DNA from: Clostridiales bacterium UBA6386
Lineage (GTDB): Bacteria > Bacillota > Clostridia > Oscillospirales > Oscillospiraceae
Assembly: GCA_002437585.1 (NCBI GenBank)
Contig: DJQM01000062.1
Span: 6,360 to 25,779, forward strand
Length of the DNA: 19,420 bases
Direction of reading: 5' to 3'
Shown: one piece after another, positions 1 to 6,650 of the stretch
How positions within the stretch are numbered: the first letter of the stretch is position 1
How the letters are laid out: every line of letters starts with the position of its first letter
Position numbers and translations under genes: made by a program
The notes under the pieces: model-generated
The model's database searches: none
Told to the model about the DNA's origin: nothing
The model's input: the letters and a program-made list of their open reading frames with translations, nothing else

Positions 1-28
1 CTGACAGTTCTGGCTTTTGCGCTATCCG

Positions 29-45
29 TTGTCCCTCCGGGACAA
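29..45. repeat. Short perfect hairpin after the hemolysin III gene
   Basis: TTGTCCC, a TCC loop and GGGACAA form a perfect 7-bp stem just beyond the stop codon of the minus-strand gene. No T-tract follows on the minus strand, so it is a weak terminator candidate at best. It could instead act as an mRNA 3'-end stabiliser. Confidence 0.35.
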
Positions 46-46
46 A

Positions 47-718
47 TCAAATGGCATACAGCAGCACAGCGAAATACTGGAGCACCGCGCCGAGAACCAC
101 AAAAATGTGAAACACCGAGTGCATCCACTTCTTCGTCTTGCCCAGGCCATAGAGTACGGAGCCGATGGTGTAGGCAATGCCGCCTGCAAGCAGCAGCGCA
201 AAGCCCGGAACGCTCAGCACCCGGATGGTCTGCTTTGCGAAGGGAATGATAGCCCAGCCCATGCCGATATAGCAGATCATGGAAAAGACGCTGTACTTTT
301 TCAGGTCAATGGCTGTCAGCACCGTGGCCAGCACCGCCAACGCCCACTCAAAGCCGAACAGCCACCAGCCCAGCACCGGGTATATGGGTCGGAGGGCGGA
401 CAGCAGCACCGGGGTATAGGTGCCGCTGATGAGAAAATAGATGGTGCAGTGGTCGATGACCTGCATGACCTTCTTGCTCATGCTGGGCTTCAGACCGTGG
501 TACACGCTGGAAATGGTAAACATGGTAATGAAGGTAGTGCCGTAGATGGCGCAGCTGACGATGCCCCAGTAGTCCTGGTTCAGAGCCGCCCGGACGACGC
601 AGGTCAGAAGCACGACGATACCCAGTCCGCCGCCCACAATGTGGGTGATCATGTTCATCAGCTCCTCGCCCCGGGAATAGTCGGGAAGCCTCCGGTCACA
701 CAGCTTGGTTCGTTTCAT
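47..718 (-). CDS. Hemolysin III / PAQR-family membrane protein
   Basis: A 223-residue, very hydrophobic protein with about seven predicted membrane segments, the usual size and layout of the bacterial hemolysin III (YqfA/PAQR-like) family. Family signatures are visible: an N-terminal EELMNMITH stretch, SSVYHGL after the second segment, DHCTIYFLISGTYTP in the middle, and HSVFH near the C terminus. The conserved His and Asp residues in these motifs form a metal site in PAQR proteins. Members sit in the cytoplasmic membrane; their physiological role in bacteria is poorly defined and the hemolysin name is historical, so no toxin function is implied. The ATG at 718 follows a GAGGTG-like ribosome site on the minus strand. 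The gene is divergent from the decarboxylase gene. The family call is secure, the function is not. Confidence 0.88.
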   Translation of the reverse strand: MKRTKLCDRRLPDYSRGEELMNMITHIVGGGLGIVVLLTCVVRAALNQDYWGIVSCAIYGTTFITMFTISSVYHGLKPSMSKKVMQVIDHCTIYFLISGTYTPVLLSALRPIYPVLGWWLFGFEWALAVLATVLTAIDLKKYSVFSMICYIGMGWAIIPFAKQTIRVLSVPGFALLLAGGIAYTIGSVLYGLGKTKKWMHSVFHIFVVLGAVLQYFAVLLYAI

Positions 719-778
719 AAGTCATACACCTCACGTTGATTCTGCTGTTACCTTACCACGGATTTGCAAAAAGGCTAC

Positions 779-836
779 CTACCGGGGGGATTCTACCCTC
801 TCCGCCCCGGAGACAGCGGAATTCTACCCCCGGTAG
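779..836. repeat. Nested inverted repeat in the divergent intergenic region
   Basis: CTACCGGGGG at 779-788 is perfectly complementary to CCCCCGGTAG at 827-836. Inside lies a second perfect hairpin, TCTCCG (799-804) with CGGAGA (808-813) and a 3-nt loop. ATTCTACCC also occurs as a direct repeat at 790-798 and 821-829. The arrangement lies between the divergent hemolysin III gene and the promoter at 851-879. It may be an operator or a DNA cruciform; the function is unknown. Confidence 0.6.
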
Positions 837-850
837 AGGAAAAAAGAGTG

Positions 851-879
851 TTGACAAAGGCAGTCCCATGGCGTACAAT
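851..879 (+). promoter_or_regulatory. Near-consensus sigma-A promoter for the decarboxylase gene
   Basis: A perfect -35 box TTGACA (851-856) is separated by 17 bases from TACAAT (874-879), a 5/6 match to the -10 consensus. Transcription should begin near 886, giving a leader of about 110 nt before the ATG at 997. The leader contains a terminator-like hairpin (922-949). Confidence 0.8.
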
Positions 880-921
880 AACCCCGGTTCCGGCTGCGGT
901 GCCGGGTCACATTGCGTTTAT

Positions 922-949
922 CCTGTGCGTCGGCCGCACAGGCTTTTTT
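922..949 (+). terminator. Terminator-like hairpin in the decarboxylase leader (possible attenuator)
   Basis: CCTGTGCG (922-929), loop TCGGC and CGCACAGG (935-942) form a perfect 8-bp GC-rich stem, followed by C and six T residues (944-949). This is a textbook intrinsic terminator, yet it lies between the promoter at 851-879 and the gene start at 997. It therefore may be an attenuator, or may end a short RNA of about 60 nt. No known riboswitch was recognised, and the leader is too short for a lysine riboswitch. Confidence 0.6.
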
Positions 950-996
950 ATACGCGGAAGGCGGCAAACCCGACCTTCCGGAAAGAAGGAGAAAAT

Positions 997-2268
997 ATGA
1001 AAAAGACACCCTTTCTGACCCTGGAGAAGGCTCAGGAGATTATCCGGGAAATTCCCACCCCCTTCCACATTTATGACGAGGCCGGGATCCGGGCCAATGC
1101 CCGGGCCCTGAAGGCGGCCTTTGCCTGGAATCCGGGCTACCGGGAGTATTTTGCCGTGAAGGCGACGCCGAACCCCTATATTCTGCAAATTCTCAAGGAG
1201 GAGGGCTGCGGCTGCGACTGCGCCACCTATGCCGAGCTTCTGCTGGCTGAGGCCGTGGGCTGCACCGGCCACGACGTGATGTTCTCCTCCAACGTGACCC
1301 CGGTGCAGGACATGCGCAAGGCCTGGGAAATGGGTGCCTACATCAACCTGGACGATGCCACCTTCGTGGATTTTCTGGCGAAGATCGCCGGAGACAAAAT
1401 GCCGGAGACCGTGTGCCTGCGCTATAATCCCGGCGGCTCCTTCTCCCTGGGCAATACCATAATGGACATGCCCCGGGATGCCAAGTACGGCATGACCGAG
1501 GATCAGATGGCCGGTGCCATCCGCCGGCTGATGAATCTGGGGGTGAAGCACTTCGGCATTCACGCCTTCCTGGCCTCCAACACCACCGCCAACGACTACT
1601 ACCCGGAGCTTGCCAGCCAGCTGTTCCGGCTGGCCGTCCGGCTTCGCAACGCTACCGGCTGCCATTTTGCCTTCGTGAACCTGTCCGGCGGCGTGGGGGT
1701 GGACTATCGCCCGGAGCAGCCAGCCAGCGACATTGCCCTCATCGGCGAGGGGGTGCACATGAAGTACGACGAAATTCTCTCTCCCGCCGGTATGGACGAC
1801 ATTGCCATCTTCACCGAGCTGGGGCGGTTCATGCTGGCACCCTACGGCCACCTGATCTCCACGGTGCTCCATCAGAAGCATATCTACCGGGAGTATGTGG
1901 GTCTGGATGCCTGCGCCGCCAACCTGATGCGGCCTGCCATGTACGGAGCTTACCACCACATCACCGTCCTGGGCAAGGAGGACGCGGCACTGGATCATGT
2001 GTACGACGTTACCGGCGGTCTGTGCGAGAACAACGACAAGTTCGCCATTGAGCGGAGCCTGCCGGAAATCGCAGTCGGGGATATCGTCTGCATCCATGAC
2101 ACCGGCGCCCACGGCTTCTCCATGGGCTATAATTACAACGGAAAGCTGCGCTCGGCGGAGGTTCTTCTCCGGGAGGACGGAAGCTTCCAGCTCATCCGCC
2201 GGGCGGAGACCGTCAAGGATTATTTTGCCACTTTTGACTGCACACCCTTCCGTTTTCCGGAAGAATAA
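997..2268 (+). CDS. lysA: Diaminopimelate decarboxylase-like PLP enzyme
   Basis: A 423-residue fold-type III PLP decarboxylase of the alanine racemase/ornithine-DAP decarboxylase superfamily. It most likely converts meso-diaminopimelate to lysine and CO2 in the cytoplasm, the last step of lysine synthesis. Visible signatures: YFAVKATPNP, with the presumed PLP-binding Lys at residue 55; NLSGGVGVDYRP in the barrel; FTELGRFM; the C-terminal CENNDKF motif carrying the active-site Cys; and HDTGAHGFSMGYNYNG followed by RSAEVLL. Length matches DAP decarboxylases (about 415-430 residues). The ATG at 997 is chosen because AGAAGGAG ends a few bases before it and the residues upstream in the same frame look like untranslated leader. 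No other lysine genes are adjacent. Substrate choice (DAP or another diamino acid) is inferred from the family. In-frame codons reaching back to 736 are ignored. Confidence 0.8.
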   Translation: MKKTPFLTLEKAQEIIREIPTPFHIYDEAGIRANARALKAAFAWNPGYREYFAVKATPNPYILQILKEEGCGCDCATYAELLLAEAVGCTGHDVMFSSNVTPVQDMRKAWEMGAYINLDDATFVDFLAKIAGDKMPETVCLRYNPGGSFSLGNTIMDMPRDAKYGMTEDQMAGAIRRLMNLGVKHFGIHAFLASNTTANDYYPELASQLFRLAVRLRNATGCHFAFVNLSGGVGVDYRPEQPASDIALIGEGVHMKYDEILSPAGMDDIAIFTELGRFMLAPYGHLISTVLHQKHIYREYVGLDACAANLMRPAMYGAYHHITVLGKEDAALDHVYDVTGGLCENNDKFAIERSLPEIAVGDIVCIHDTGAHGFSMGYNYNGKLRSAEVLLREDGSFQLIRRAETVKDYFATFDCTPFRFPEE

Positions 2269-2309
2269 GGCGCTTTGCACAAAAGTCTGCCGGGTTATTT
2301 GACGAAGAG

Positions 2310-2362
2310 CTGACAAAATAACAATAAAAATTCATACTTTTCCTTTCTGGATGTGCTATAAT
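2310..2362 (+). promoter_or_regulatory. Putative promoter(s) upstream of the CBS-domain gene
   Basis: An extended -10 element, TG-N-TATAAT, ends at 2362 (TATAAT 2357-2362). Its -35 region is weak, as is common for extended -10 promoters. Initiation would fall near 2369, exactly the first base of the structured element A. A second possible promoter is CTGACA (2310-2315), 17 bases, CATACT (2333-2338). Confidence 0.5.
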
Positions 2363-2368
2363 AAACGC

Positions 2369-2591
2369 AGGGAACCTCTGAATAAATCGTCGGCGGCTGG
2401 GCAGCGGATATTTTGCCCCGACTGTGCAGTTTGAAAAGCTTGAAATATAGCGCAGCCGTTGCCAGCGCAAGCTGGCTTACGGATGCGGCATACCCCTTGC
2501 GGGTACACAAAGTATTCCTACGCTTTTCAAACTTTCATTCGTGCCAAAATCTCTCGCTGCCAGCTCTTGCCGATTTCATCAGAGCTTCCCT
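2369..2591 (-). repeat. Structured repeat element, copy A (full length, inverted relative to B and C)
   Basis: This 223-bp element has imperfect terminal complementarity: 2369-2389 pairs with 2571-2591 at 18 of 21 positions. Inside, GTTTGAAAAGC (2429-2439) pairs with GCTTTTCAAAC (2522-2532), and the centre holds a GCCAGC/GCTGGC hairpin. The core 2417-2559 is identical to 6437-6579 on the opposite strand except at one base (2520). Copy C at 13476-13640 is a shorter relative. It lies between the extended -10 promoter and the CBS gene. No coding capacity is convincing; small open frames through it are chance. It could be a non-autonomous mobile element or a structured RNA. Confidence 0.85.
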
Positions 2592-2594
2592 AGT

Positions 2595-2650
2595 GAGAGG
2601 GGCACACCTCTCGGAACACTCCGGCAGTTTGCCGGGGGCTTCCGAAGCCC
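2595..2650 (+). promoter_or_regulatory. Three tandem hairpins before the CBS gene ribosome site
   Basis: Three perfect 6-bp stems follow one another: GAGAGG/CCTCTC (2595-2612), CCGGCA/TGCCGG (2621-2635) and GGGCTT/AAGCCC (2636-2650). The last ends seven bases before the AAAAGGAG ribosome site (2657-2664). None has a T-tract, so they are not terminators. They would form a folded 5' leader. Whether this regulates translation is unknown. Confidence 0.45.
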
Positions 2651-2670
2651 TGAGCGAAAAGGAGTAAGCG

Positions 2671-3084
2671 ATGAATAATATCTTATTTTTCCTGACACCA
2701 AAGGCAATGTGTGCGTATCTGCACGATGATTTTACCGTCCGGCAGGCACTGGAGAAAATGGAAGGCTCCAGCTATGCGGCTCTGCCCATTCTGAACCGCC
2801 GGGGAGAATACCGGGGCACCCTCACCGAGGGCGACCTGCTGTGGGCACTGAAGAATATGTGCTATATGGATATGCGTCAGGCAGAGGCCCGGCGGATCAT
2901 GGAGATCGCCCGCCGGAAGGACAACGTTCCCGTCCGGATCACCGCCTCCATGCACGACCTGATCGAACGGGCATCCAATCAGAACTTCGTTCCCGTGGTG
3001 GACGACTACGGCGCGTTCATCGGCCTCATTACCCGGAAGGCCATTATTCAGTATTGCCGGGATCGGCTCTTCGCGGAGGATTAA
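2671..3084 (+). CDS. Small CBS-domain protein
   Basis: A 137-residue soluble protein consisting almost entirely of a tandem CBS pair (Bateman module). The first CBS repeat covers about residues 12-60, with FTVRQALEKMEGSSYAALPI and EYRGTLTEGDLLWAL. The second covers about 80-130, with ASMHDLIERASNQNFVPVVD and YGAFIGLITRKAIIQY. Such pairs usually bind adenine nucleotides or S-adenosylmethionine and sense energy state. No effector domain is fused, so the partner is unknown. The start is supported by AAAAGGAG seven bases upstream. The stop codon lies at the edge of a small inverted-repeat element (3083-3150). It stands alone, convergent with the prolyl isomerase gene. Confidence 0.85.
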   Translation: MNNILFFLTPKAMCAYLHDDFTVRQALEKMEGSSYAALPILNRRGEYRGTLTEGDLLWALKNMCYMDMRQAEARRIMEIARRKDNVPVRITASMHDLIERASNQNFVPVVDDYGAFIGLITRKAIIQYCRDRLFAED

Positions 3085-3150
3085 GGCAACGCCGCACAGT
3101 TCGGCAAAAGGCGGCTGAGACCTGAAGACACACTTGTGCGGTGTTTCCTT
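3083..3150. repeat. Small inverted-repeat element with possible TA target duplication
   Basis: AAGGCAACGCCGCACA (3083-3098) and TGTGCGGTGTTTCCTT (3135-3150) are complementary at 14 of 16 positions. The 66-bp unit 3084-3149 is flanked by TA on both sides (3082-3083 and 3150-3151), as expected for a miniature element of a TA-targeting transposon family. The TAA stop of the CBS gene (3082-3084) falls at its left end. Alternatively it is only the transcript's 3' hairpin; there is no T-tract. Confidence 0.5.
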
Positions 3151-3202
3151 ATAGTACATAAGAGGAGCTGCCGCGAGATAGCGAAAATCCATTGACAGAA
3201 CT

Positions 3203-3231
3203 TGTAGGGGCGGCCATCGGCCGCCCCTACA
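3203..3231. repeat. REP-like GC-rich palindrome
   Basis: TGTAGGGGCGGCC, an ATC loop and GGCCGCCCCTACA form a perfect 13-bp stem. GC-rich palindromes of this kind are scattered between genes in many clostridial genomes, in the manner of REP sequences; that statement is recollection rather than a search. It sits in the convergent gap between the CBS gene and the prolyl isomerase gene. Confidence 0.6.
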
Positions 3232-3258
3232 GGATTTATCCCATTTTCTGAACTTTTC

Positions 3259-3297
3259 AAAACGTGCGTGCCGCACAATCTGGGCACGCACGTTTTT
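3259..3297. terminator. Bidirectional terminator between convergent genes
   Basis: AAAACGTGCGTGCC (3259-3272) pairs perfectly with GGCACGCACGTTTT (3283-3296) around a 10-nt loop, a 14-bp stem. A T-run follows on the plus strand and a shorter one on the minus strand. It lies 10 bases past the stop of the minus-strand isomerase gene and is placed to end both convergent transcripts. Confidence 0.8.
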
Positions 3298-3306
3298 GGA
3301 TTTCTT

Positions 3307-4800
3307 TTATCGGCTGTGCTCCTTCTTGTGGAACGCAAAGGCCGCGACGGCCAGGAGCACCAGGGAAACGCCCGCGATGATCCAGACGTTGTTGTCGCCG
3401 GGATCCCGCTCCACGTTCGCTTCGGTGGTCTCTTCGGCGGTATCCTGCTGGGTGTTCAGCTCCACATAGCCCAGGAGCATTTTGTCAAAGTCCGCTTCCA
3501 CGGTGTGCTTTTCCAGAATGGCACTGAGCAGCTCGTTGGCTCTGGCGTTGGACAGGTCGCTCTTGGCGGAGTCCTTCCAGACGGGAGTGCTTCCCACGAA
3601 GAACATCAGGTGATAGCCGAACTCGGTCTTCACAATGCCGTAGTCCCCGGGCTGGCGCACGTCGTCAAAGCACCAGTCGTTGAAGGCCTTCACCATCTGA
3701 CCCTCGGTGACGCCTGTGTACAGGCCGCCGTCGGCGGCGGAGCCATCCTGGGAATTGGCCTTGGCAAGCTCGGCAAAGCTTTCCTCACTCTTATCCCCCT
3801 GCTCCCACTGGGCAAGCAGCTCCTCAGCCTTCTTTCGGCTTGCCTCCCAGGCGGCGTCGTCAAAGGTGTCCGTGCGGATGGTATCGGTGGTGGCACCCTC
3901 GGGCATCACCAGAATGTGCCGCACGTCCACGGTCTTGTCGTCCTTGGTCAGGCCATTCTTCTCATAGGTGTCCTTGTTCTCGTCGAAATATTTCTCCACT
4001 TCCTCATCGGTTGGCTCCTGGGTCTGGCACAGGTCGGAGAAATAAATGCTGCCGGTGTAGTAGATTTTCAGGAAATGGCTGTAGTCGTCCAGATTCGCGC
4101 CTGCGCCTACGTCGTCGTGCAGCAGCTCTTCGGCACTGGCAAAGCCATACAGCGGCGCGCTGTTTTCCAGATTCTCAATTGCCGTGTCCAGCTGGGTCTG
4201 AGTCTCCTCGTCCAGCTTGAACTTGTCAGCTTCCGCCTCGGCAGAGGTCGCCTGGTAATTACGCCAGCTGTTCAGGGCACTGGCCAGGAAGAACTGCTGC
4301 CAGGTGCACTGGGTGTCGGCAATGCCGCAGGTCTGCACGTCCAGGGGCTTGGTCAGATCCAGGCCGATATAGGAGGCGTAGGAGCCATAGCTGCTCAGGA
4401 AATTCCGAACCTCCGTCCAGTAGAACATCTGCAGCTGGCCGTTGGTCAGGGTGTAGTCCCCCATCCGGGCCACCACCGTGTCGTGGGCGGCGATCACGTC
4501 TGCATCGGAGGCGGTGTAGGTACCCTTGGCGGTCTCGTCGTCCGGGTTGCCGTCGACGGGAACGGTGGCAGGTGCTTCCGTCTCGATGGCCTCGGTGGTC
4601 TCCACCGCCGGGGCGGGACTGCGATCCATCCCCAGGAAAATCACCGCCGCCAGCAATCCCAATACAATGGCCACGCCCACGATCACCAAGGCGATTTTGG
4701 CAGAGCTGAGCCTTATTTTCTGATCCTTATCGTTTCCGCAGACGGGGCTTTCGGAAGGGGTTTCCGGGGTGCTCGCCTGATCGTTCTTGTTTTCTTCCAT
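3307..4800 (-). CDS. Membrane-anchored parvulin-type peptidyl-prolyl isomerase
   Basis: A 497-residue protein of the PrsA/SurA-like foldase type. A charged cytoplasmic N terminus (about residues 1-35) precedes one hydrophobic anchor (about 36-57, KIALVIVGVAIVLGLL), with no lipobox at its end. A Thr/Glu/Pro-rich linker and a helical SurA-N-like region (about 90-280) follow. The parvulin domain (about 288-410) starts at VRHILVMPEG and contains FAELAKANSQDGSAADGG and a later FGYHLMFF, both typical of the family. A second hydrophobic segment (about 472-490) and a basic tail HKKEHSR close the protein. It probably folds exported proteins on the outer face of the membrane. The start is supported by GAGGA on the minus strand. 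PrsA is normally a lipoprotein; this one is not, so no symbol is given. Confidence 0.82.
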   Translation of the reverse strand: MEENKNDQASTPETPSESPVCGNDKDQKIRLSSAKIALVIVGVAIVLGLLAAVIFLGMDRSPAPAVETTEAIETEAPATVPVDGNPDDETAKGTYTASDADVIAAHDTVVARMGDYTLTNGQLQMFYWTEVRNFLSSYGSYASYIGLDLTKPLDVQTCGIADTQCTWQQFFLASALNSWRNYQATSAEAEADKFKLDEETQTQLDTAIENLENSAPLYGFASAEELLHDDVGAGANLDDYSHFLKIYYTGSIYFSDLCQTQEPTDEEVEKYFDENKDTYEKNGLTKDDKTVDVRHILVMPEGATTDTIRTDTFDDAAWEASRKKAEELLAQWEQGDKSEESFAELAKANSQDGSAADGGLYTGVTEGQMVKAFNDWCFDDVRQPGDYGIVKTEFGYHLMFFVGSTPVWKDSAKSDLSNARANELLSAILEKHTVEADFDKMLLGYVELNTQQDTAEETTEANVERDPGDNNVWIIAGVSLVLLAVAAFAFHKKEHSR

Positions 4801-4936
4801 GAATGAATCCTCATTTCTCCAGGTTTCTGGGTATTCAGCTGACTAAGTCTATCACGTTTGCCGGATAAATGCAACTGCTGACACAGTTTTTTTACATTTC
4901 CCCGACAGGAATCACGCCCGCATGGGATTTTCGCAC

Positions 4937-4965
4937 TTGCAAAAGGGGGGCAAAAATGATAATAT
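4937..4965 (+). promoter_or_regulatory. Putative miaB promoter
   Basis: TTGCAA (4937-4942) is followed by GATAAT (4958-4963, 15-nt spacing) or TAATAT (4960-4965, 17-nt spacing). The local sequence is much more AT-rich than the flanking genes. It would start a transcript about 30 nt before the miaB ATG. Boxes are imperfect. Confidence 0.4.
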
Positions 4966-5001
4966 TTATGATTGAGATGTTATCCGTAAAAGGAGTTTTT
5001 T

Positions 5002-6417
5002 ATGAATACCAAAACCACTGTGATTTCTCAGGCGGAACTGGATCGTCAGTTCGCCTGCTGTGATAAAATCGCCGCCTACTGGAAGGAAAGGGGCGTGACC
5101 CCCAAGGCCTATGTGGAGACCTACGGCTGCCAGCAGAACGAGGCGGATTCCGAAAAGCTGAGAGGGTATCTTGCCCAGTGCGGCTATGCCATCTGCCAGG
5201 AGGCGGAAGGGGCGGACGTGGTCATTCTGAACACCTGCGCCATCCGGGAGCACGCGGAGCAGCGGGTTTTCGGCAACCTGGGTGCCCTGACCCACACCAA
5301 ACGCCGGCACCCGGCGCAGAAAATCTTCCTGTGCGGCTGCATGGCGGGCGAAACCAAGGTCTCCGACCGGGTTCGGGGAAGCTTTCCCCATGTGGACGGG
5401 GTGTTTTCCACCCACCATCTGTGGCAGTTTCCGGAGATTCTGTGGAACGTACTCAGCGGGAAAAAGCGGCAGTTTTTCATCACCGATGAGCCTGGCTCCA
5501 TCGCCGAGGGCATTCCCCAGGTGCGGGATTCCCGGCGGAAGGCCTGGGTATCCATTATGTACGGCTGCAACAATTTCTGCACCTACTGCATCGTGCCCTA
5601 CGTCCGGGGTCGGGAGCGGAGCCGGAAATTTGAGGACATTCTGGCCGAATGCCGGTGCCTGATCGAGAACGGTGCCAAGGAGATCACCCTTCTGGGTCAG
5701 AATGTAAACTCCTACGGCAAGGATCTTCCAGAGGGGAAGGACTTTTCCGATCTGCTGGCGGCCATTGCCCAGCTTCCCGGGGATTTTCTCATCCGCTTTA
5801 TGACGAGTCACCCGAAGGACGCCTCCGAAAAGCTCTTTGACACCATGGCGAAATATCCGAAGATTGCCAAGCAGCTCCACCTGCCCTTCCAGTCCGGATC
5901 GAGCCGGGTGCTGAAGGCCATGAACCGGCATTACGACCGGGAAACCTATCTGCAAAAGGTCAATTATGCCAAGGCCGTCATGCCCGAGCTGGTGCTGACC
6001 TCCGACGTGATCGTAGGCTTCCCGGGAGAGACCGAGGAAGAATTCGAGGAAACCATTTCCCTCATTCAGCAGGTGCATTACGACAGCCTCTTCACCTTTA
6101 TCTTCTCCCCCCGCCCCGGCACTCCCGCCGCCAAAATGGAGGATCCCACTCCCAAGGAGGAGAAAAACCGCCGGTTTGACCGGCTGTGCGCCGTCCAGAA
6201 CGCCATTTCCGAGGAAATCCACGCCGCCTATGTGGGCAGAACCCTGCGCTGCCTGGTAGACGGCCGGGACAAGGATATGCTCACCGCCCGCACCGAAGGC
6301 GGACGGCTGGTGCGCTTTAAGGGAAGCGACGGTCTCATCGGCGGCTATCACGATCTCACCATCACCGGTGCCACCACCTGGAGCCTGACCGCCGCTTCGG
6401 TCACAAGTAACCAATGA
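5002..6417 (+). CDS. miaB: tRNA-2-methylthio-N6-dimethylallyladenosine synthase
   Basis: A 471-residue radical-SAM methylthiotransferase. It adds the 2-methylthio group to i6A37 of tRNAs reading UNN codons, using two 4Fe-4S clusters and S-adenosylmethionine. The UPF0004 domain carries its three cluster Cys at about residues 43 (ETYGCQQNEADSEK), 79 (LNTCAIREHAEQ) and 113 (FLCGCMAGE). The radical-SAM motif YGCNNFCTYCIVPYVRGRE supplies Cys189, Cys193 and Cys196, and GFPGETEEEFEET follows. A C-terminal TRAM domain covers about 395-455. The ATG at 5002 has AAAAGGAG upstream. MiaA, which makes the i6A substrate, lies downstream in the same run. The last codons and stop lie inside repeat copy B (from 6407), so the extreme C terminus may have been altered by that element. 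Confidence 0.96.
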   Translation: MNTKTTVISQAELDRQFACCDKIAAYWKERGVTPKAYVETYGCQQNEADSEKLRGYLAQCGYAICQEAEGADVVILNTCAIREHAEQRVFGNLGALTHTKRRHPAQKIFLCGCMAGETKVSDRVRGSFPHVDGVFSTHHLWQFPEILWNVLSGKKRQFFITDEPGSIAEGIPQVRDSRRKAWVSIMYGCNNFCTYCIVPYVRGRERSRKFEDILAECRCLIENGAKEITLLGQNVNSYGKDLPEGKDFSDLLAAIAQLPGDFLIRFMTSHPKDASEKLFDTMAKYPKIAKQLHLPFQSGSSRVLKAMNRHYDRETYLQKVNYAKAVMPELVLTSDVIVGFPGETEEEFEETISLIQQVHYDSLFTFIFSPRPGTPAAKMEDPTPKEEKNRRFDRLCAVQNAISEEIHAAYVGRTLRCLVDGRDKDMLTARTEGGRLVRFKGSDGLIGGYHDLTITGATTWSLTAASVTSNQ

Positions 6418-6624
6418 TGAAATTGGCAAGCGTTATCAGCGAGAGATTTTGGCACGAATGAAAGTTTGAAAAGCGCAGGAATACTTTGTGTACCCGCAAG
6501 GGGTATGCCGCATCCGTAAGCCAGCTTGCGCTGGCAACGGCTGCGCTATATTTCAAGCTTTTCAAACTGCACAGTCGGGTCAAAAGATCCGCTGAGAACC
6601 GCAGACGATTTCATCAGCGGTTAC
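6407..6624 (+). repeat. Structured repeat element, copy B (full length)
   Basis: A 218-bp element between miaB and mutS. GTAACC (6407-6412) and TGATGAAAT (6415-6423) pair with ATTTCATCA and GGTTAC within 6606-6624, giving 16 of 19 terminal pairs plus a wobble. Internally TCAGCG (6436-6441) can pair with CGCTGA (6590-6595), and GTTTGAAAAGC (6464-6474) with GCTTTTCAAAC (6557-6567). Two small hairpins fill the apex: TACCC/GGGTA (6491-6505) and GCCAGC/GCTGGC (6520-6535). The core 6437-6579 matches 2417-2559 inverted at 142 of 143 bases. It starts inside the end of miaB and supplies that gene's stop codon. It ends nine bases before the mutS ribosome site. Confidence 0.85.
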
Positions 6625-6650
6625 GCAAATAAAAGAAAGAGGTTACGCCC

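Noticed and set aside
736..996. N-terminal extension of the decarboxylase back to 736
   Set aside because: The region holds a promoter, a terminator hairpin and a palindrome. The ATG at 997 has a good ribosome site and matches the family's length.
899..1000. Possible leader peptide from a GTG in the decarboxylase leader overlapping the ATG at 997 as ATGA
   Set aside because: There is no Shine-Dalgarno sequence and no run of Lys codons that would suit attenuation by lysine; the overlap may be chance.
907..2316. 469-codon open frame antisense to the decarboxylase gene
   Set aside because: Low-complexity Gly/Val/His/Gln composition and no recognisable motif; it is the shadow of the plus-strand enzyme.
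2413..2667. Open frames running through repeat copies A and B that give near-identical peptides
   Set aside because: The similarity comes from the DNA repeat itself. There is no ribosome site, the frames are not kept in copy C, and the reading passes through hairpin arms.
3268..4806. Plus-strand open frame opposite the prolyl isomerase
   Set aside because: The minus strand shows parvulin motifs, a membrane anchor and a ribosome site; the plus frame has only repetitive Gly/Val/Leu sequence.
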